A DNA stretch of 64,000 bases from Brucella pituitosa (GCF_003049685.1 NZ_PYSY02000008.1:97919-161918), one strand, 5' to 3'; positions 1 to 8,567 are shown, numbered from the stretch's first letter. The notes: generated by a model from the letters alone, not told the origin. Numbers and translations are program-made.

Positions 1-256
1 GAACGAACGGGGCACCTAACCACATCGTATCTCCCGCTTTCGTAATTACGGGATGCCCTAAGCAGGCATCGGTTCTCCGACGACCTGTATGGGTACGGAG
101 CCGTCATAGTACTCAAATGCCCGGAGTAATGACCGGGACAGCCGAAATCATCGGATGGTCGAGAATATAAGCTTAGGGCAACTTAAGTGAAAGTTCTGCG
201 GATCAGGGGAAGGACGGCAGCGACTACGATCCAAAACCTTGGGAAGAGGTGTGCTA

Positions 257-2173
257 ATGCTGCCAGATACTATCAAAAGGGCTGTTGGATCGCTCCCGAT
301 CATTGTTAGATCGGGTCGGCGGGTCAATGGGCTCTATCGCCTTATGAAAGCTCCGCTCCTTTGGGAGCAAGCCTACCATAAAATCGCACAGAATAAGGGT
401 GCGATGACGCCGGGAGTTGATGGGCAGACCTTTGACGGCTTCACGTCGGAAAAGATACGTTCGATCATCGAACGGCTGGCGAATGGGACCTATCGTCCGC
501 AACCAGTACGTCGGGTGTACATTCCCAAAGCCAACGGCAAGAAAAGGCCGCTTGGTGTGCCGACGACGGAAGACCGCTTGGTTCAGGAGGTTGTTCGAAT
601 CCTCTTGGAGCAAATCTATGAGCCGCTGTTCTCGCAGCACTCTCATGGATTCAGACCGAACCGATCTTGTCACACTGCACTGGAAAATATCCGAGCAGTT
701 TGGACAGGGGTGAAATGGCTGGTCGATGTCGATGTGGTCGGATACTTCGACAACATTGATCACGACATCCTCATCGGCCTGCTTGAGAAACGTATCCACG
801 ACAGCCGCTTCATTGGCTTAATCCGTGGGATGTTGAAGGCAGGTTATCTAGAGGATTGGGTTTATCACCGAACCTACAGCGGCACCCCTCAGGGCGGAAT
901 CGTCTCTCCTATATTGGCCAACATCTACCTCCATGAACTCGACGAGTACATGGAATCGAAGATCGCAGCCTACCATAGGGGCGGGAACCGTGCTCCATCG
1001 GTCGAAGGCCGACGGATCATGAATCGTCTGACGCGGCTCCGTAAGCAAGTGGATCAGCTTCGTCTGAATCGAGACGAGGATGATGCAGAGATCAAATCCA
1101 AGCTGGAGGAGATCAGTCGGCTGAAAGCGGAACGGCTAACCGTTCCGGCCACCGATGCATTCGATCCGAATTACAAGAGGCTCCGCTACTGCCGTTATGC
1201 TGATGACTTCCTTATCGGCATCATTGGTAGTAAGGACGATGCGCGACAGATCATGGCCGAGGTCAGGACATTCCTCTCCGAAAACCTGAAATTGAGCGTG
1301 TCGGACGAAAAGAGCGGTATCCACAAGGCTTCGGATGGAGCGCGGTTTCTTGGATATGATGTCAGGACATCGACCAATCGTAATCCGCACAAGGCGATCT
1401 TTTATGGTCGTCCCGTGCTGCGGCGAGGGTTGGCAGATCGTTTGAAGCTAAATGTACCAAGGGAAAAAGTGGTCCGGTTCGTCAATGGCAAAGGATGGGG
1501 GGACTATGACGCCTTCCGTCCCCGCCAACGCCCCGCTTTGACATGGGCGAGTGACGTCGAAATTGTCATGGCCTACAATGCCGAATGGAGAGGCTTCGCA
1601 AACTATTATGCGCTAGCAGATGATGTGAAACGTAAGCTCAACAAGGGCGGATACTTTGCCTTGATGAGCTGCGTTAAAACCATCGCGGCAAAGCACAAAA
1701 CGTCTGCGAGGGAAATCTTCTCCAAGATGCGTAGAGGGCAAGACTTCTTCGTTCGCTTCCAAGTTGGAGAGAAAACCCGAGAGATCAAAATCTGGCAATT
1801 GAAGGACTTAGAGCGCGAACCGCGAAAATGGAGCGATATCGATCGCCCACAATCATCAAAGTTCGTGTTCAGCAGGACCGAAATGGTCGAACGCCTCAAC
1901 GCGCAGAAATGTGCACGGTGCGGTCGAGATGATCTGCCCTGCGAAATCCATCATGTCAGAAAGATCGCGGAAATGGAGAAAGCAGGGCTCACCCGGTACA
2001 TGCCGGCAGCACGACTGCGCAAACGCATCGTGCTGTGCAAACCCTGTCATCGCTCCGTTCATGCTGGTGGCCAAGTCGATCAACAACGTGATGGAACACG
2101 TAGTCGTGGAGAGCCGGATGCGCTGAAAGGTGCACGTCCGGTTCGGAGGGGGGCTGAGCCGCGTCCTCATTGA
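257..2173 (+). CDS. ltrA: Group II intron reverse transcriptase/maturase with HNH endonuclease
   Basis: The 638-residue protein helps its intron splice and copies it into new DNA sites. RT signatures are in order: the fingers motif GKKRPLGVPTTEDRLVQ, SHGFRPNRSCHTAL, VDVDVVGYFDNIDHD with the first catalytic aspartates, GTPQGGIVSPILANIYL, and the catalytic YADD box near residue 314. The C-terminus has an HNH-type zinc nuclease, CARCG...IHHVRKI...CKPCHRSVH (about residues 552-615). I chose ATG 257, which has AGAGG upstream, over the TTG at 239. The reading frame runs through intron domain V, so sequence there serves both protein and ribozyme. It appears intact and potentially mobile. Confidence 0.93.
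   Translation: MLPDTIKRAVGSLPIIVRSGRRVNGLYRLMKAPLLWEQAYHKIAQNKGAMTPGVDGQTFDGFTSEKIRSIIERLANGTYRPQPVRRVYIPKANGKKRPLGVPTTEDRLVQEVVRILLEQIYEPLFSQHSHGFRPNRSCHTALENIRAVWTGVKWLVDVDVVGYFDNIDHDILIGLLEKRIHDSRFIGLIRGMLKAGYLEDWVYHRTYSGTPQGGIVSPILANIYLHELDEYMESKIAAYHRGGNRAPSVEGRRIMNRLTRLRKQVDQLRLNRDEDDAEIKSKLEEISRLKAERLTVPATDAFDPNYKRLRYCRYADDFLIGIIGSKDDARQIMAEVRTFLSENLKLSVSDEKSGIHKASDGARFLGYDVRTSTNRNPHKAIFYGRPVLRRGLADRLKLNVPREKVVRFVNGKGWGDYDAFRPRQRPALTWASDVEIVMAYNAEWRGFANYYALADDVKRKLNKGGYFALMSCVKTIAAKHKTSAREIFSKMRRGQDFFVRFQVGEKTREIKIWQLKDLEREPRKWSDIDRPQSSKFVFSRTEMVERLNAQKCARCGRDDLPCEIHHVRKIAEMEKAGLTRYMPAARLRKRIVLCKPCHRSVHAGGQVDQQRDGTRSRGEPDALKGARPVRRGAEPRPH
2111..2144 (+). ncRNA. Group II intron domain V (catalytic hairpin)
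   Basis: A 34-nt hairpin starts GAGCC and ends GGTTC. It has the AGC catalytic triad near the 5' side and a GAAA tetraloop, the standard size and layout of bacterial group II domain V. It lies inside the last 60 bases of the maturase gene. Confidence 0.85.
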
Positions 2174-2193
2174 GGCGCCGCCAGCATACCCTA

Positions 2194-2433
2194 CTAGAGC
2201 AGATCGAGAACCTGCCTATCGAATATTACAGCCCAGCTGAACCAATGCCGACGACGCCCGTGCCGCACAATGAAACCGTCGATAACTTTGTCCGCCAGGC
2301 GGGTGCTGTCATTCACTACGGCGGCACGAAGGCTTGCTATCGTCCTGGATCTGACGACATTCTCATGCCCGACCGCGAGCGCTTTTTAAGCGACGTCCAC
2401 CTTTATTCGTCACTTTTGCACGAAATTGGTCAT
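2194..2433 (+). pseudogene. ardC: ArdC-type antirestriction metallopeptidase, middle fragment
   Basis: The frame reads LEQIENLPIEYY, then VDNFVRQAGAVIHYGG, and ends in the zinc-peptidase motif SLLHEIGH. This is the start of the C-terminal metallopeptidase domain of ArdC proteins, which plasmids use to protect incoming DNA from restriction. The N-terminal ssDNA-binding domain must lie upstream of the intron, beyond the window. The frame breaks exactly at the second histidine of HEIGH, where the RIT element begins, and resumes at 7682 with HWSGAKHRLD. The gene is therefore split into at least three pieces. Confidence 0.85.
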
Positions 2434-2467
2434 AATGCCGTAACCCGGATTATGCCGCGTGGCGTCC
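2428..2467 (+). repeat. RIT left terminal inverted repeat (40 bp)
   Basis: It begins GGTCATAATGCCGTAACCCG and ends GTGGCGTCC. It matches the reverse complement of 7617-7656 at 39 of 40 positions. A second, weaker subterminal box at 2488-2517 (contains GGCATAATC) matches the complement of 7566-7596. The repeat overlaps the last ArdC codons. Confidence 0.92.
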
Positions 2468-2515
2468 GCTAGAGATTGGCACATCTAGCATCTGCCGCGC
2501 GGCAATTCGGCATAA

Positions 2516-3508
2516 TCAGAGCCTTTCCAGGAACGCGAGAAGCTGATCATCGGGCCGGAAGCGGCTCAATGGAGTGGCAGGGGCGGCCACGAGGGCGAGC
2601 GCTTTCTCCTTCAACCTCATGTCGGCATGGATGTAGACCTGCGTAGTCTCGACGTTCTCGTGACCGAGCCAGAGTGCGATTACCGCTTGGTCGACGCCGT
2701 GGTGGAGCAGATCCATAGCCGTGCTGTGGCGCAATGTATGGGGTGTGACCCGCTTGGAGCCTATACTCGGACATACGCGCGATGCCTTGAGGCAGTGCTT
2801 GCGGACCAGATGTTCGAGCGCGTCGCGGCTCAGCCGCTCGCCCCGGATCGACGGGAACAGCGGCCTGCTCTCACTTTTATCATCGCCGATCCACGCCGCC
2901 AGCACCTTGGCCGTCTCGCGGCGAATCGGAGTAGAGCGCTCCTTGCGACCTTTGCCCATACAGCGGATGTGCGCACAGCTCCCGAGTACCAAATCGCCGT
3001 GTGTGAGACCGACCAGTTCGGATGCCCTAAGGCCAGTCTGAACCGCGAGCAGAAGCAGTGCATGGTCGCGCCGCCCCGGCCATGTCCGGCGATCAGGAGC
3101 TGCCAACAGCGCGGTGATCTCGTCGGCGTCAAGGAACGTCACCGCGCGCTTCACATAGCGTTTGTTCGGCATCGCGAGGATGCGCTGACAGTGCAGAAGC
3201 CAGGTTGGATCGCTCATCGCGACGTAGCGGTAGAACGATCGGATCGCGGCGAGCCGGGTGTTGCGGCTGCGAGCGCTATTGCCCCGCGCCGTCTCAGTAT
3301 GGACGAGGAAGTCGGCGACCAGATCGGCGTCAATATCCTCTACCGTGAGTTTGACCGGTGGCTTTCTGTGGTGGGCGCTCGCGTATCGGAGCAGCAGGCG
3401 GAACGTGTCGCGGTAGCCCGCAACCGTATGTGGGCTCGCCTCCATCTGGATGCACAGCCGGTCGGTGAAGAAGCGCTGGATCAGCGCGGGCAAGGCAACA
3501 GCGCTCAT
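2516..3508 (-). CDS. ritC: RIT tyrosine recombinase, third gene
   Basis: This 330-residue tyrosine recombinase has an N-terminal SAM-like core-binding domain (VAGYRDTFRLLLRYA) and a C-terminal catalytic domain. The catalytic set is visible: GLRASELVGL (Arg I), HTLRHSTAMDLL (HxxR), WLGHENVETTQVYIH (His and nucleophile Tyr). It is the last gene of the trio and starts four bases inside the end of the previous gene (ATGA-type coupling). Such enzymes are thought to act together to move the RIT element. Intact. Confidence 0.93.
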   Translation of the reverse strand: MSAVALPALIQRFFTDRLCIQMEASPHTVAGYRDTFRLLLRYASAHHRKPPVKLTVEDIDADLVADFLVHTETARGNSARSRNTRLAAIRSFYRYVAMSDPTWLLHCQRILAMPNKRYVKRAVTFLDADEITALLAAPDRRTWPGRRDHALLLLAVQTGLRASELVGLTHGDLVLGSCAHIRCMGKGRKERSTPIRRETAKVLAAWIGDDKSESRPLFPSIRGERLSRDALEHLVRKHCLKASRVCPSIGSKRVTPHTLRHSTAMDLLHHGVDQAVIALWLGHENVETTQVYIHADMRLKEKALALVAAPATPLSRFRPDDQLLAFLERL

Positions 3509-4470
3509 CGGACTGCCTCCCTGCCATTATCGCTCGCTCGCGTCATCGCCAGATCAAGCAGCTCGGGGACCGCTTCCAGATACCAGTACGTATTGGAAGG
3601 ATTGCTGTGGCCCAGATATGTGGTCAGCCGGATCATCTCACGCGCCGGGTCTTTGCCAGTGCGGTACCAGCCGATCAGCGTCTTAACCGCGAAGCTATGG
3701 CGAAGATCGTGGATGCGCGGTCCCCGGCCATGCTTGCAATATGGCTGATGGTTTCGGAGCCCGATCTGCTGGCAAGCCCGCGCAAAGTTGTAACGGGCCG
3801 AGCAGTCGGAGAGCCTCGTTGCCTTGTCGGTGGCGAACAGAGGCTTGACCGGATGCCCAATCAACCTATCACGTTCGGCAAGGTAGTCGATCAGCTTCGT
3901 GATGACGCTGGGATCGAGTGGCAGCAACCGCTCTTTGCCGAGCTTACCCTGACGGACACGCAATATGCCATGATCGCAGTCGAGGTCGTCACGATCTAGC
4001 GCCAGCGCCTCGTTTATCCTCAAGCCGGTTACCGCGATCAGCCCGAACAACGTCGAGCAGGTCAATCCGCGCAGGCCATAGATCGATGGCAGCGCCGTGG
4101 CCGCTGCGATAATAGATCCGATCTCGGCGTCAGTGTAGATATGTGGGCGCGACCGGTTGAAGCTACCCTGCACCAGACCGCGCGGTGGAGCTTGATGCTC
4201 CGGATCGAAGCTGCTCAGCCACTGCGCGAACAGACGCACGGCACCGAGCCTCGCCGCTCGGGTCGAGAGACCTCCTTCGGCCAGCGTGGCGTGCCAGCGT
4301 AGGAACAACGCGGCGCCGATATGAACGGCGCCCTCGCGGTCGGCGAACCGGGTGAAGCGGCGCAGGATGCGCTCGGTGGTGCCAAGATTGTAGCCAAGAC
4401 TGCGGCGAACCCTGAGATAGCTGTCGAGCTGAGAGGTGAGGCTCATTGCACACCTTCCGCTGCCGGCCAA
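3505..4470 (-). CDS. ritB: RIT tyrosine recombinase, second gene
   Basis: This is a 321-residue tyrosine recombinase. Catalytic motifs are GLRINEALALDRDDL, HDLRHSFAVKTL and YLGHSNPSNTYWYL (nucleophile Tyr in the last). The N-terminal core-binding segment is LDSYLRVRRSLGYNLG. It overlaps the first gene by 28 bp and the third by 4 bp, so all three are very probably made from one transcript in fixed proportion. This tight overlap is typical of RIT elements. Confidence 0.93.
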   Translation of the reverse strand: MAGSGRCAMSLTSQLDSYLRVRRSLGYNLGTTERILRRFTRFADREGAVHIGAALFLRWHATLAEGGLSTRAARLGAVRLFAQWLSSFDPEHQAPPRGLVQGSFNRSRPHIYTDAEIGSIIAAATALPSIYGLRGLTCSTLFGLIAVTGLRINEALALDRDDLDCDHGILRVRQGKLGKERLLPLDPSVITKLIDYLAERDRLIGHPVKPLFATDKATRLSDCSARYNFARACQQIGLRNHQPYCKHGRGPRIHDLRHSFAVKTLIGWYRTGKDPAREMIRLTTYLGHSNPSNTYWYLEAVPELLDLAMTRASDNGREAVR

Positions 4471-5657
4471 GGCTGCGCGACTGACCGCAGTCCATCGATG
4501 TCGAGTCGTGCATATATCATTGTCGATGATCGGGATCGGTGCCGCAGCACGTCGCCCACTTCGTCGAGTGACGCGCCATTGTTCACGAGCTGGGTCGCAA
4601 GGCTATGACGCAAAAGGTGCGATCCCACATAGGGTGTCGACGGCTTCTGGCCGGTGGCTTTCAGGGCATCCTTGAGGATGGCGTTGACTATCTGCCCATC
4701 CTTGAACGGACGATGCGGCGCGCGATGGGAAACGAACATCGTGCGGCACGTCGTCGGTCCTCGCTCCTCGCGAAGATAGCGGCTCAATGCGTCACCGACC
4801 TCCATGGTCACCGGCACGCGATCGTGCAGCTTGCCTTTGCCGCGCACCGTAAGCTCGCCCGAGCGCCAGTCGATATCGTCGAGTTGGATCGCAATGACCT
4901 CGGCCGCACGCAAGCCGAGCCGGGCCATTAGCAGCAGCATCGCATAGTCCCGCGCGCCATGTCTGGGATTGTCGCGCACGCAAGTCAGCACCGCCTCAAC
5001 GCCATCGGGAGACAGGTGTCGTGGCAGTCGCGCGCCCCAGACGCCCTTCGCCGTCTTCGGCACACTCAGCGCTAGATTGGTCGCCGTAGCCCCGCAGCCG
5101 AATAGATATTGAAAGAAGATACGGACATGGGTGGCGACCGTCTTATCGCGACGGGCGCTGATCAGCACATGCTCTATGAAGCCGATCACGTCGGCAGGAC
5201 GCAGGCTGCCAAGATCGAGGATCGTCTCGCCGAAGCGATAGTCGAGAAAGCGGCGCGCAAAGCCTATCGTGTGGGGGATGCTCCGCGGACTGAGTCCACG
5301 CTGTTTGACAAGATAGGTCTCGAAGTTCTCCAGTAATGCTGCGCGTGCGGCCTGTGCTTCGGTCAACGGTATCGGTCGAGCTACGCCGATATCGATTAGA
5401 TGCTGGGCAAACCGACGGGCCAACTTATACGGCAACGCTGTACCTACACTCTTGCGCTGCACCTTACGGCCCACCTGCTCAGCCATGTCGGGGGTCAACG
5501 CCGAAGGGTTGATACCCTCAGCATCCATCTCGTGGCCCACCTTCCGAAGAATCAATCGATAGGCGTTGATCGTGGCGGGCGTGTAATTCTCCGCCGCAAA
5601 ACTCTCGGCGAACGAGTCCAGATAGGGCTCGATGCAGGTCTGCAAATATTGAGGCAT
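4443..5657 (-). CDS. ritA: RIT tyrosine recombinase, first gene
   Basis: At 404 residues this is the longest of the three recombinases and the first transcribed. Two consecutive SAM-like segments (YTPATINAYRLILRKVG and GLSPRSIPHTIGFARRFL) precede the catalytic domain with GLRAAEVIAIQLDD, HLLRHSLATQLV and DVLRHRSRSSTMIYARLD. The usual GHxx..Y box reads RHRS..Y, as in other enzymes of this subgroup. The start ATG follows the last non-coding stretch before the passenger transposase gene. Intact. Confidence 0.92.
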   Translation of the reverse strand: MPQYLQTCIEPYLDSFAESFAAENYTPATINAYRLILRKVGHEMDAEGINPSALTPDMAEQVGRKVQRKSVGTALPYKLARRFAQHLIDIGVARPIPLTEAQAARAALLENFETYLVKQRGLSPRSIPHTIGFARRFLDYRFGETILDLGSLRPADVIGFIEHVLISARRDKTVATHVRIFFQYLFGCGATATNLALSVPKTAKGVWGARLPRHLSPDGVEAVLTCVRDNPRHGARDYAMLLLMARLGLRAAEVIAIQLDDIDWRSGELTVRGKGKLHDRVPVTMEVGDALSRYLREERGPTTCRTMFVSHRAPHRPFKDGQIVNAILKDALKATGQKPSTPYVGSHLLRHSLATQLVNNGASLDEVGDVLRHRSRSSTMIYARLDIDGLRSVAQPWPAAEGVQ

Positions 5658-5796
5658 ATTCTTCGTACTCCATGTTGCTGGAGTAAGATTCGGGCCTTAC
5701 GAGCGTCATAACGGCAAGGTCATTGATCACTTCTAGGTTAAATGTGGCCAGCAAAATGCGGAACAGTTCAATATTCGTGGCTGGCCACTGATAGCC

Positions 5797-7461
5797 TTAC
5801 CGCCAACAAGGATCCTTGCAGTTGTTGCTGTCGGTGAAGATTGAGGGCACGCGTTCGTCACCCCAGATGCGTTTACCGGCCCGTTTGGGGTTATCCAAGA
5901 AGTGCTGATTGCGGTCGGCAAAATAGCGATCAATCGCAGTGCGCGCATCCTCCACCGATAGGTAGTTGCTGTTGTGGATTACGGCTCGCGCCATGCCACT
6001 GAACACGGACTCGATAACATTAAGGAACTGGGCTCCGGATGGGAGTGGCGCTGTCTCAACGCGCGGAAGACCCAATGCGCTGGCAGTTGCGTTATGTTCA
6101 TTGATCCGTTGATTAAGCTTCTTGGAGACGTGCCACGATGCCGCATCCCATGACAGATACAAGGTTCGACGGGTCGCATACCTTTCGAGAAGAACATCCA
6201 TCATGCGGATTATCTCGGCTGTGTTTTTCTTGTCGCTGTAGAAGTGTGTGACCTGATTGCCGCTCAGTTCAAGGGCTGCCGTCATGATCATGCATCCCTT
6301 GGATTTCTGCCATTGTGGCACGATCCGATGGGGACCAGGCGGATCGAGCATCAACCCCGGCTTCATCTTGACGGCAAAGGGGCCGAACTCGTCGATCGAG
6401 AAGAAAGCTTCATCTGATGCCAGATTGGACAAGATCGCTTGGACCGCTGCGAGCTTTTCACGATAATCCGGGTCTTGAGATGTGAGGGCGATTCTAGCTT
6501 TTCGCCACTTCCAGCCTGCATCATGAATGATCTGGCGCAGAATCTGCAAGCAGACTGGATGCCCTTGGGATATCAATGCTGCCCGGAGATCACGCATGAT
6601 CCAAGACGTCCGGTTCATTCCGTGATCTTTCGGCGGCTCATGTAAGGTACGGAAGACTGCCGTCTTCAAATCGTCATTTTCAGATTTTCGCGGCCCTCTC
6701 GTCATTGGAGCAAAAAGCCGTTCGACGCCCCCTTCTCGATATATTCGCAGATAACGGCGACAAGTATTCCGGCTTACGCCTAGGCAAGCGCTGATTTGCC
6801 TCGTGGGGAAGCCTTGTTCGTGCGCCAATGCTACGATGGCGCGATTACGCTGCCGATTTCGCGGATCGTGAATACTGCGAAGAAGCCGGTCGTTGGTGTT
6901 AGGGTTCCCACGCAAGGGCAGTTCCACGCGGTCTGCGCGCAGCCGATCAATCCAATTCTCCACTTCAGCGGCTTGCTCTGACCGGCGGTCGCGATGAAGG
7001 CGCAGCTTTATTTTGATTGATCCCTGCATCGCACTGGGATCAAGACGGTAAGTACGTGATTCTCTTTCAATACTTAAGCTATTAATCGATCCGATATCGC
7101 CCAGAGGCCGAACCACAAAATTAATCTGGTGCAGTTGCACGCTGCAACAATATCGACGGATAGAACCGTAACTGCCACCGTAGCCATGATGATCCCGGAC
7201 AGAGCGGAAGATGTCGGCGACGCTTCGACGATGGCATTGTGGCCGAGCTTCGTCCTCAGCGAGCATAGCATCGATCAGACGCTCGAAGTTGCTAACCGAC
7301 GTCAATCGCCTCGGGCGCAAGTATTGTGAGGGCCTGTCACTTTGCAGCATTTTTCGGACTGTTTTGCGGCTGATTTTCTCTGTTCTCGACACCCCTCTGA
7401 TGGTTTCACCTTCCGCTACCCGACGCCGGATGCGCGTCCATTGGACTGGATCATTGTACAT
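5797..7461 (-). CDS. IS630-type DDE transposase (passenger in RIT)
   Basis: This 554-residue transposase has an N-terminal helix-turn-helix (VAEGETIRGVSRTEKISRKT), a second HTH (TRQISACLGVSRNTCRRYLR) and an RNase-H-like catalytic core. The DDE residues are in FSIDEFGPF, YLSWDAASWH and LNVIESVFSGMAR. I chose the ATG at 7461 because AAGGAG sits seven bases upstream; an in-frame start at 7500 has no such site. I found no clear terminal repeats of its own between ritA and the RIT right end, so it may be cargo of the RIT rather than a separate recent insertion. The length is above the usual IS630 size because of the extended N-terminus. Confidence 0.88.
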   Translation of the reverse strand: MYNDPVQWTRIRRRVAEGETIRGVSRTEKISRKTVRKMLQSDRPSQYLRPRRLTSVSNFERLIDAMLAEDEARPQCHRRSVADIFRSVRDHHGYGGSYGSIRRYCCSVQLHQINFVVRPLGDIGSINSLSIERESRTYRLDPSAMQGSIKIKLRLHRDRRSEQAAEVENWIDRLRADRVELPLRGNPNTNDRLLRSIHDPRNRQRNRAIVALAHEQGFPTRQISACLGVSRNTCRRYLRIYREGGVERLFAPMTRGPRKSENDDLKTAVFRTLHEPPKDHGMNRTSWIMRDLRAALISQGHPVCLQILRQIIHDAGWKWRKARIALTSQDPDYREKLAAVQAILSNLASDEAFFSIDEFGPFAVKMKPGLMLDPPGPHRIVPQWQKSKGCMIMTAALELSGNQVTHFYSDKKNTAEIIRMMDVLLERYATRRTLYLSWDAASWHVSKKLNQRINEHNATASALGLPRVETAPLPSGAQFLNVIESVFSGMARAVIHNSNYLSVEDARTAIDRYFADRNQHFLDNPKRAGKRIWGDERVPSIFTDSNNCKDPCWR

Positions 7462-7616
7462 TGGTGGTCTCCTTTTTTGGCATGCCTTCCGAATAGTCAC
7501 GAAGTGCGCTCAATAAGGGCCAAGATAACGTACCACGCTGTCAGAACTGGAGCGTTAGGTCCTTCGATTATGCCGAAAAAGCCGCATGGCCGATGCCGGG
7601 AAAATGAGCCTTCAGA

Positions 7617-7656
7617 GGACGCCATGCGGCATAATCCGGGTTACGGCATTATGACC
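7617..7656 (-). repeat. RIT right terminal inverted repeat (40 bp)
   Basis: This is the inverse of 2428-2467, one mismatch in 40. Its outer end reads GCATTATGACC, which places an inverted copy of the target-like GGTCAT inside the element. The subterminal partner box is at 7566-7596 (GATTATGCCG...CGATGC). Confidence 0.92.
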
Positions 7657-7657
7657 A

Positions 7658-7677
7658 TTATGCCGATATCGGCATAA
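7658..7677. repeat. 20-bp perfect palindrome at RIT right end
   Basis: TTATGCCGATATCGGCATAA equals its own reverse complement. It repeats the ATAATGCC/GGCATAAT unit found four more times in the RIT ends. It lies between the 40-bp inverted repeat and the GTCAT boundary, so it is probably the outermost recombinase-binding or crossover site on this side. Confidence 0.85.
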
Positions 7678-7681
7678 TAGT

Positions 7682-7966
7682 CATTGGTCAGGCGCAAAAC
7701 ATCGCCTTGATCGCGACCTATCAGGCCGCTTCGGTACCGACGCTTACGCGGTCGAAGAGCTCGTCGCAGAACTGTCTGCAGCATTTCTCTGCGCTGACCT
7801 CGGTGTTTCCCATGATCCTCACGAAAACACAGCCGCCTACGTTGATAATTGGCTGGCCGTCCTGAAGGCTGATAAACGCGCCATTATCACCACTGCAGCC
7901 AAAGCCCAGGCTGTTGCCGATTATCTGCACAACCTCGTCTCGGACCAAACAAAAGAGGTCGCTTAG
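7682..7966 (+). pseudogene. ardC: ArdC-type antirestriction protein, C-terminal fragment
   Basis: The frame resumes with HWSGAKHRLDRDLSGRFG, then AYAVEELVAELSAAFLCADL and ends AVADYLHNL...EVA before TAG. This is the classical ArdC C-terminus including the third metal-ligand region (EELVAELSAAF). It lacks a start codon of its own. Joined to 2194-2433 it rebuilds an uninterrupted metallopeptidase domain, so the disruption is clean and the gene was intact when the RIT arrived. Confidence 0.88.
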
Positions 7967-8044
7967 GCGACCTCCAAGGTAATGAACGGTCGTATCATTG
8001 TCCATCCTTACCGCCCCATGCAAGCCGGACAACTTCTGGAGAAT

Positions 8045-8332
8045 TTATTGGGTCCTGGAGCGAGCGGTATTATAAACATCGCCACGCTCACGTTTTCCAA
8101 CGGCCACAACCGACACCGTCACAGTGTCGTCATTGACGGAGTAAACAAGTCGGTAGCCCAACTGGCGAAGCTTGATCTTATAATGATCGGGCATACCATG
8201 AAGTGAAGCACTCACGACGCGCGGCGTTTCCAATCGTTCGCGTAGTTTCTTCTTCAATTGCTGCTGGATCGTCGCGCCGAGTTTATTCCATTCTTTGAGA
8301 GCCGATGGCAAGAATTCAAGCTTATAAGGCAT
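8045..8332 (-). CDS. relE: RelE/ParE-family toxin
   Basis: This 95-residue protein has the RelE fold signature: MPYKLEFLPSALKEWNKLG at the start, then HGMPDHYKIKLRQLGYRLVY and a C-terminal VSVVAVGKRERGDVY. RelE toxins cut mRNA on the ribosome. The conserved basic residues R(L)GYRLVY and KRER are present, so it looks active. It overlaps the antitoxin gene by 11 bp and is translated after it, the usual order. Confidence 0.92.
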   Translation of the reverse strand: MPYKLEFLPSALKEWNKLGATIQQQLKKKLRERLETPRVVSASLHGMPDHYKIKLRQLGYRLVYSVNDDTVTVSVVAVGKRERGDVYNTARSRTQ

Positions 8333-8567
8333 CGATATCGACCGAAATTCCTTTTTCGTCGGCTCGTTTCCGGATTATCTCAGTGAGGCGAATATCATCC
8401 AGCTGTTCGAGCATGGCTTCATAGACGCTAGCGGGAACCATATAAGCCATAATTCGATTGTGATTAAGAACGGCGACAGCCTCGCCATTAGCCTCGTCCA
8501 TTACCGCTGACGGACTTTTTTTGAGGTCCGAAACACTAACTGCTATATTTGCTTCCACACGTTGCAT
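8322..8567 (-). CDS. Phd/YefM-family antitoxin
   Basis: The 81-residue protein begins MQRVEANIAVSVSDLKKSPS, the Phd/YefM DNA-binding and dimerisation domain, continuing ANGEAVAVLNHNRIMAYMVP. The C-terminal part (LDDIRLTEIIRKRADEKGIS) should wrap the toxin. I chose ATG 8567, where family homology begins, over the TTG at 8585. Phd/YefM antitoxins normally repress their own promoter. It may serve as a plasmid or island addiction module. Confidence 0.9.
   Translation of the reverse strand: MQRVEANIAVSVSDLKKSPSAVMDEANGEAVAVLNHNRIMAYMVPASVYEAMLEQLDDIRLTEIIRKRADEKGISVDIDAL

Larger units (their letters stand above)
1..2193 (+). mobile_element. Group II intron, 3' portion, inserted in ardC
   Basis: The first 256 bases are non-coding and consistent with intron RNA upstream of the open reading frame. 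A maturase gene follows, then a recognisable domain V and a domain VI-like hairpin. The 5' splice site is outside the window. The 3' boundary is set at about 2193 because an ArdC-like reading frame resumes immediately afterwards and the intron should end in AY (here ...CCTAC). The boundary is good to a few bases only. The host gene is ardC, so this intron is a coding-sequence insertion, not one behind a terminator. Confidence 0.8.
2434..7679. mobile_element. RIT (recombinase-in-trio) element with IS630-type passenger
   Basis: Three overlapping tyrosine-recombinase genes transcribed together and bounded by long imperfect inverted repeats are the definition of RIT elements. The ends were placed from the interrupted ardC gene: both flanks carry GTCAT (2429-2433 and 7680-7684), and fusing them restores HEIGHWSGAKHR in frame. 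The element is about 5.2 kb, longer than the three recombinases need, because a DDE transposase gene sits between ritA and the right end. A 20-bp palindrome lies outside the right inverted repeat but inside the GTCAT boundary, so the two ends are not symmetrical. Confidence 0.88.

Noticed and set aside
254..799. 181-codon minus-strand frame
   Set aside because: It is antisense to the reverse transcriptase and has no recognisable motif or ribosome-binding site.
2627..3748. 373-codon plus-strand open frame
   Set aside because: It lies opposite the overlapping RIT recombinases, whose catalytic motifs are intact; composition is arginine-rich as in antisense frames and no family features appear.
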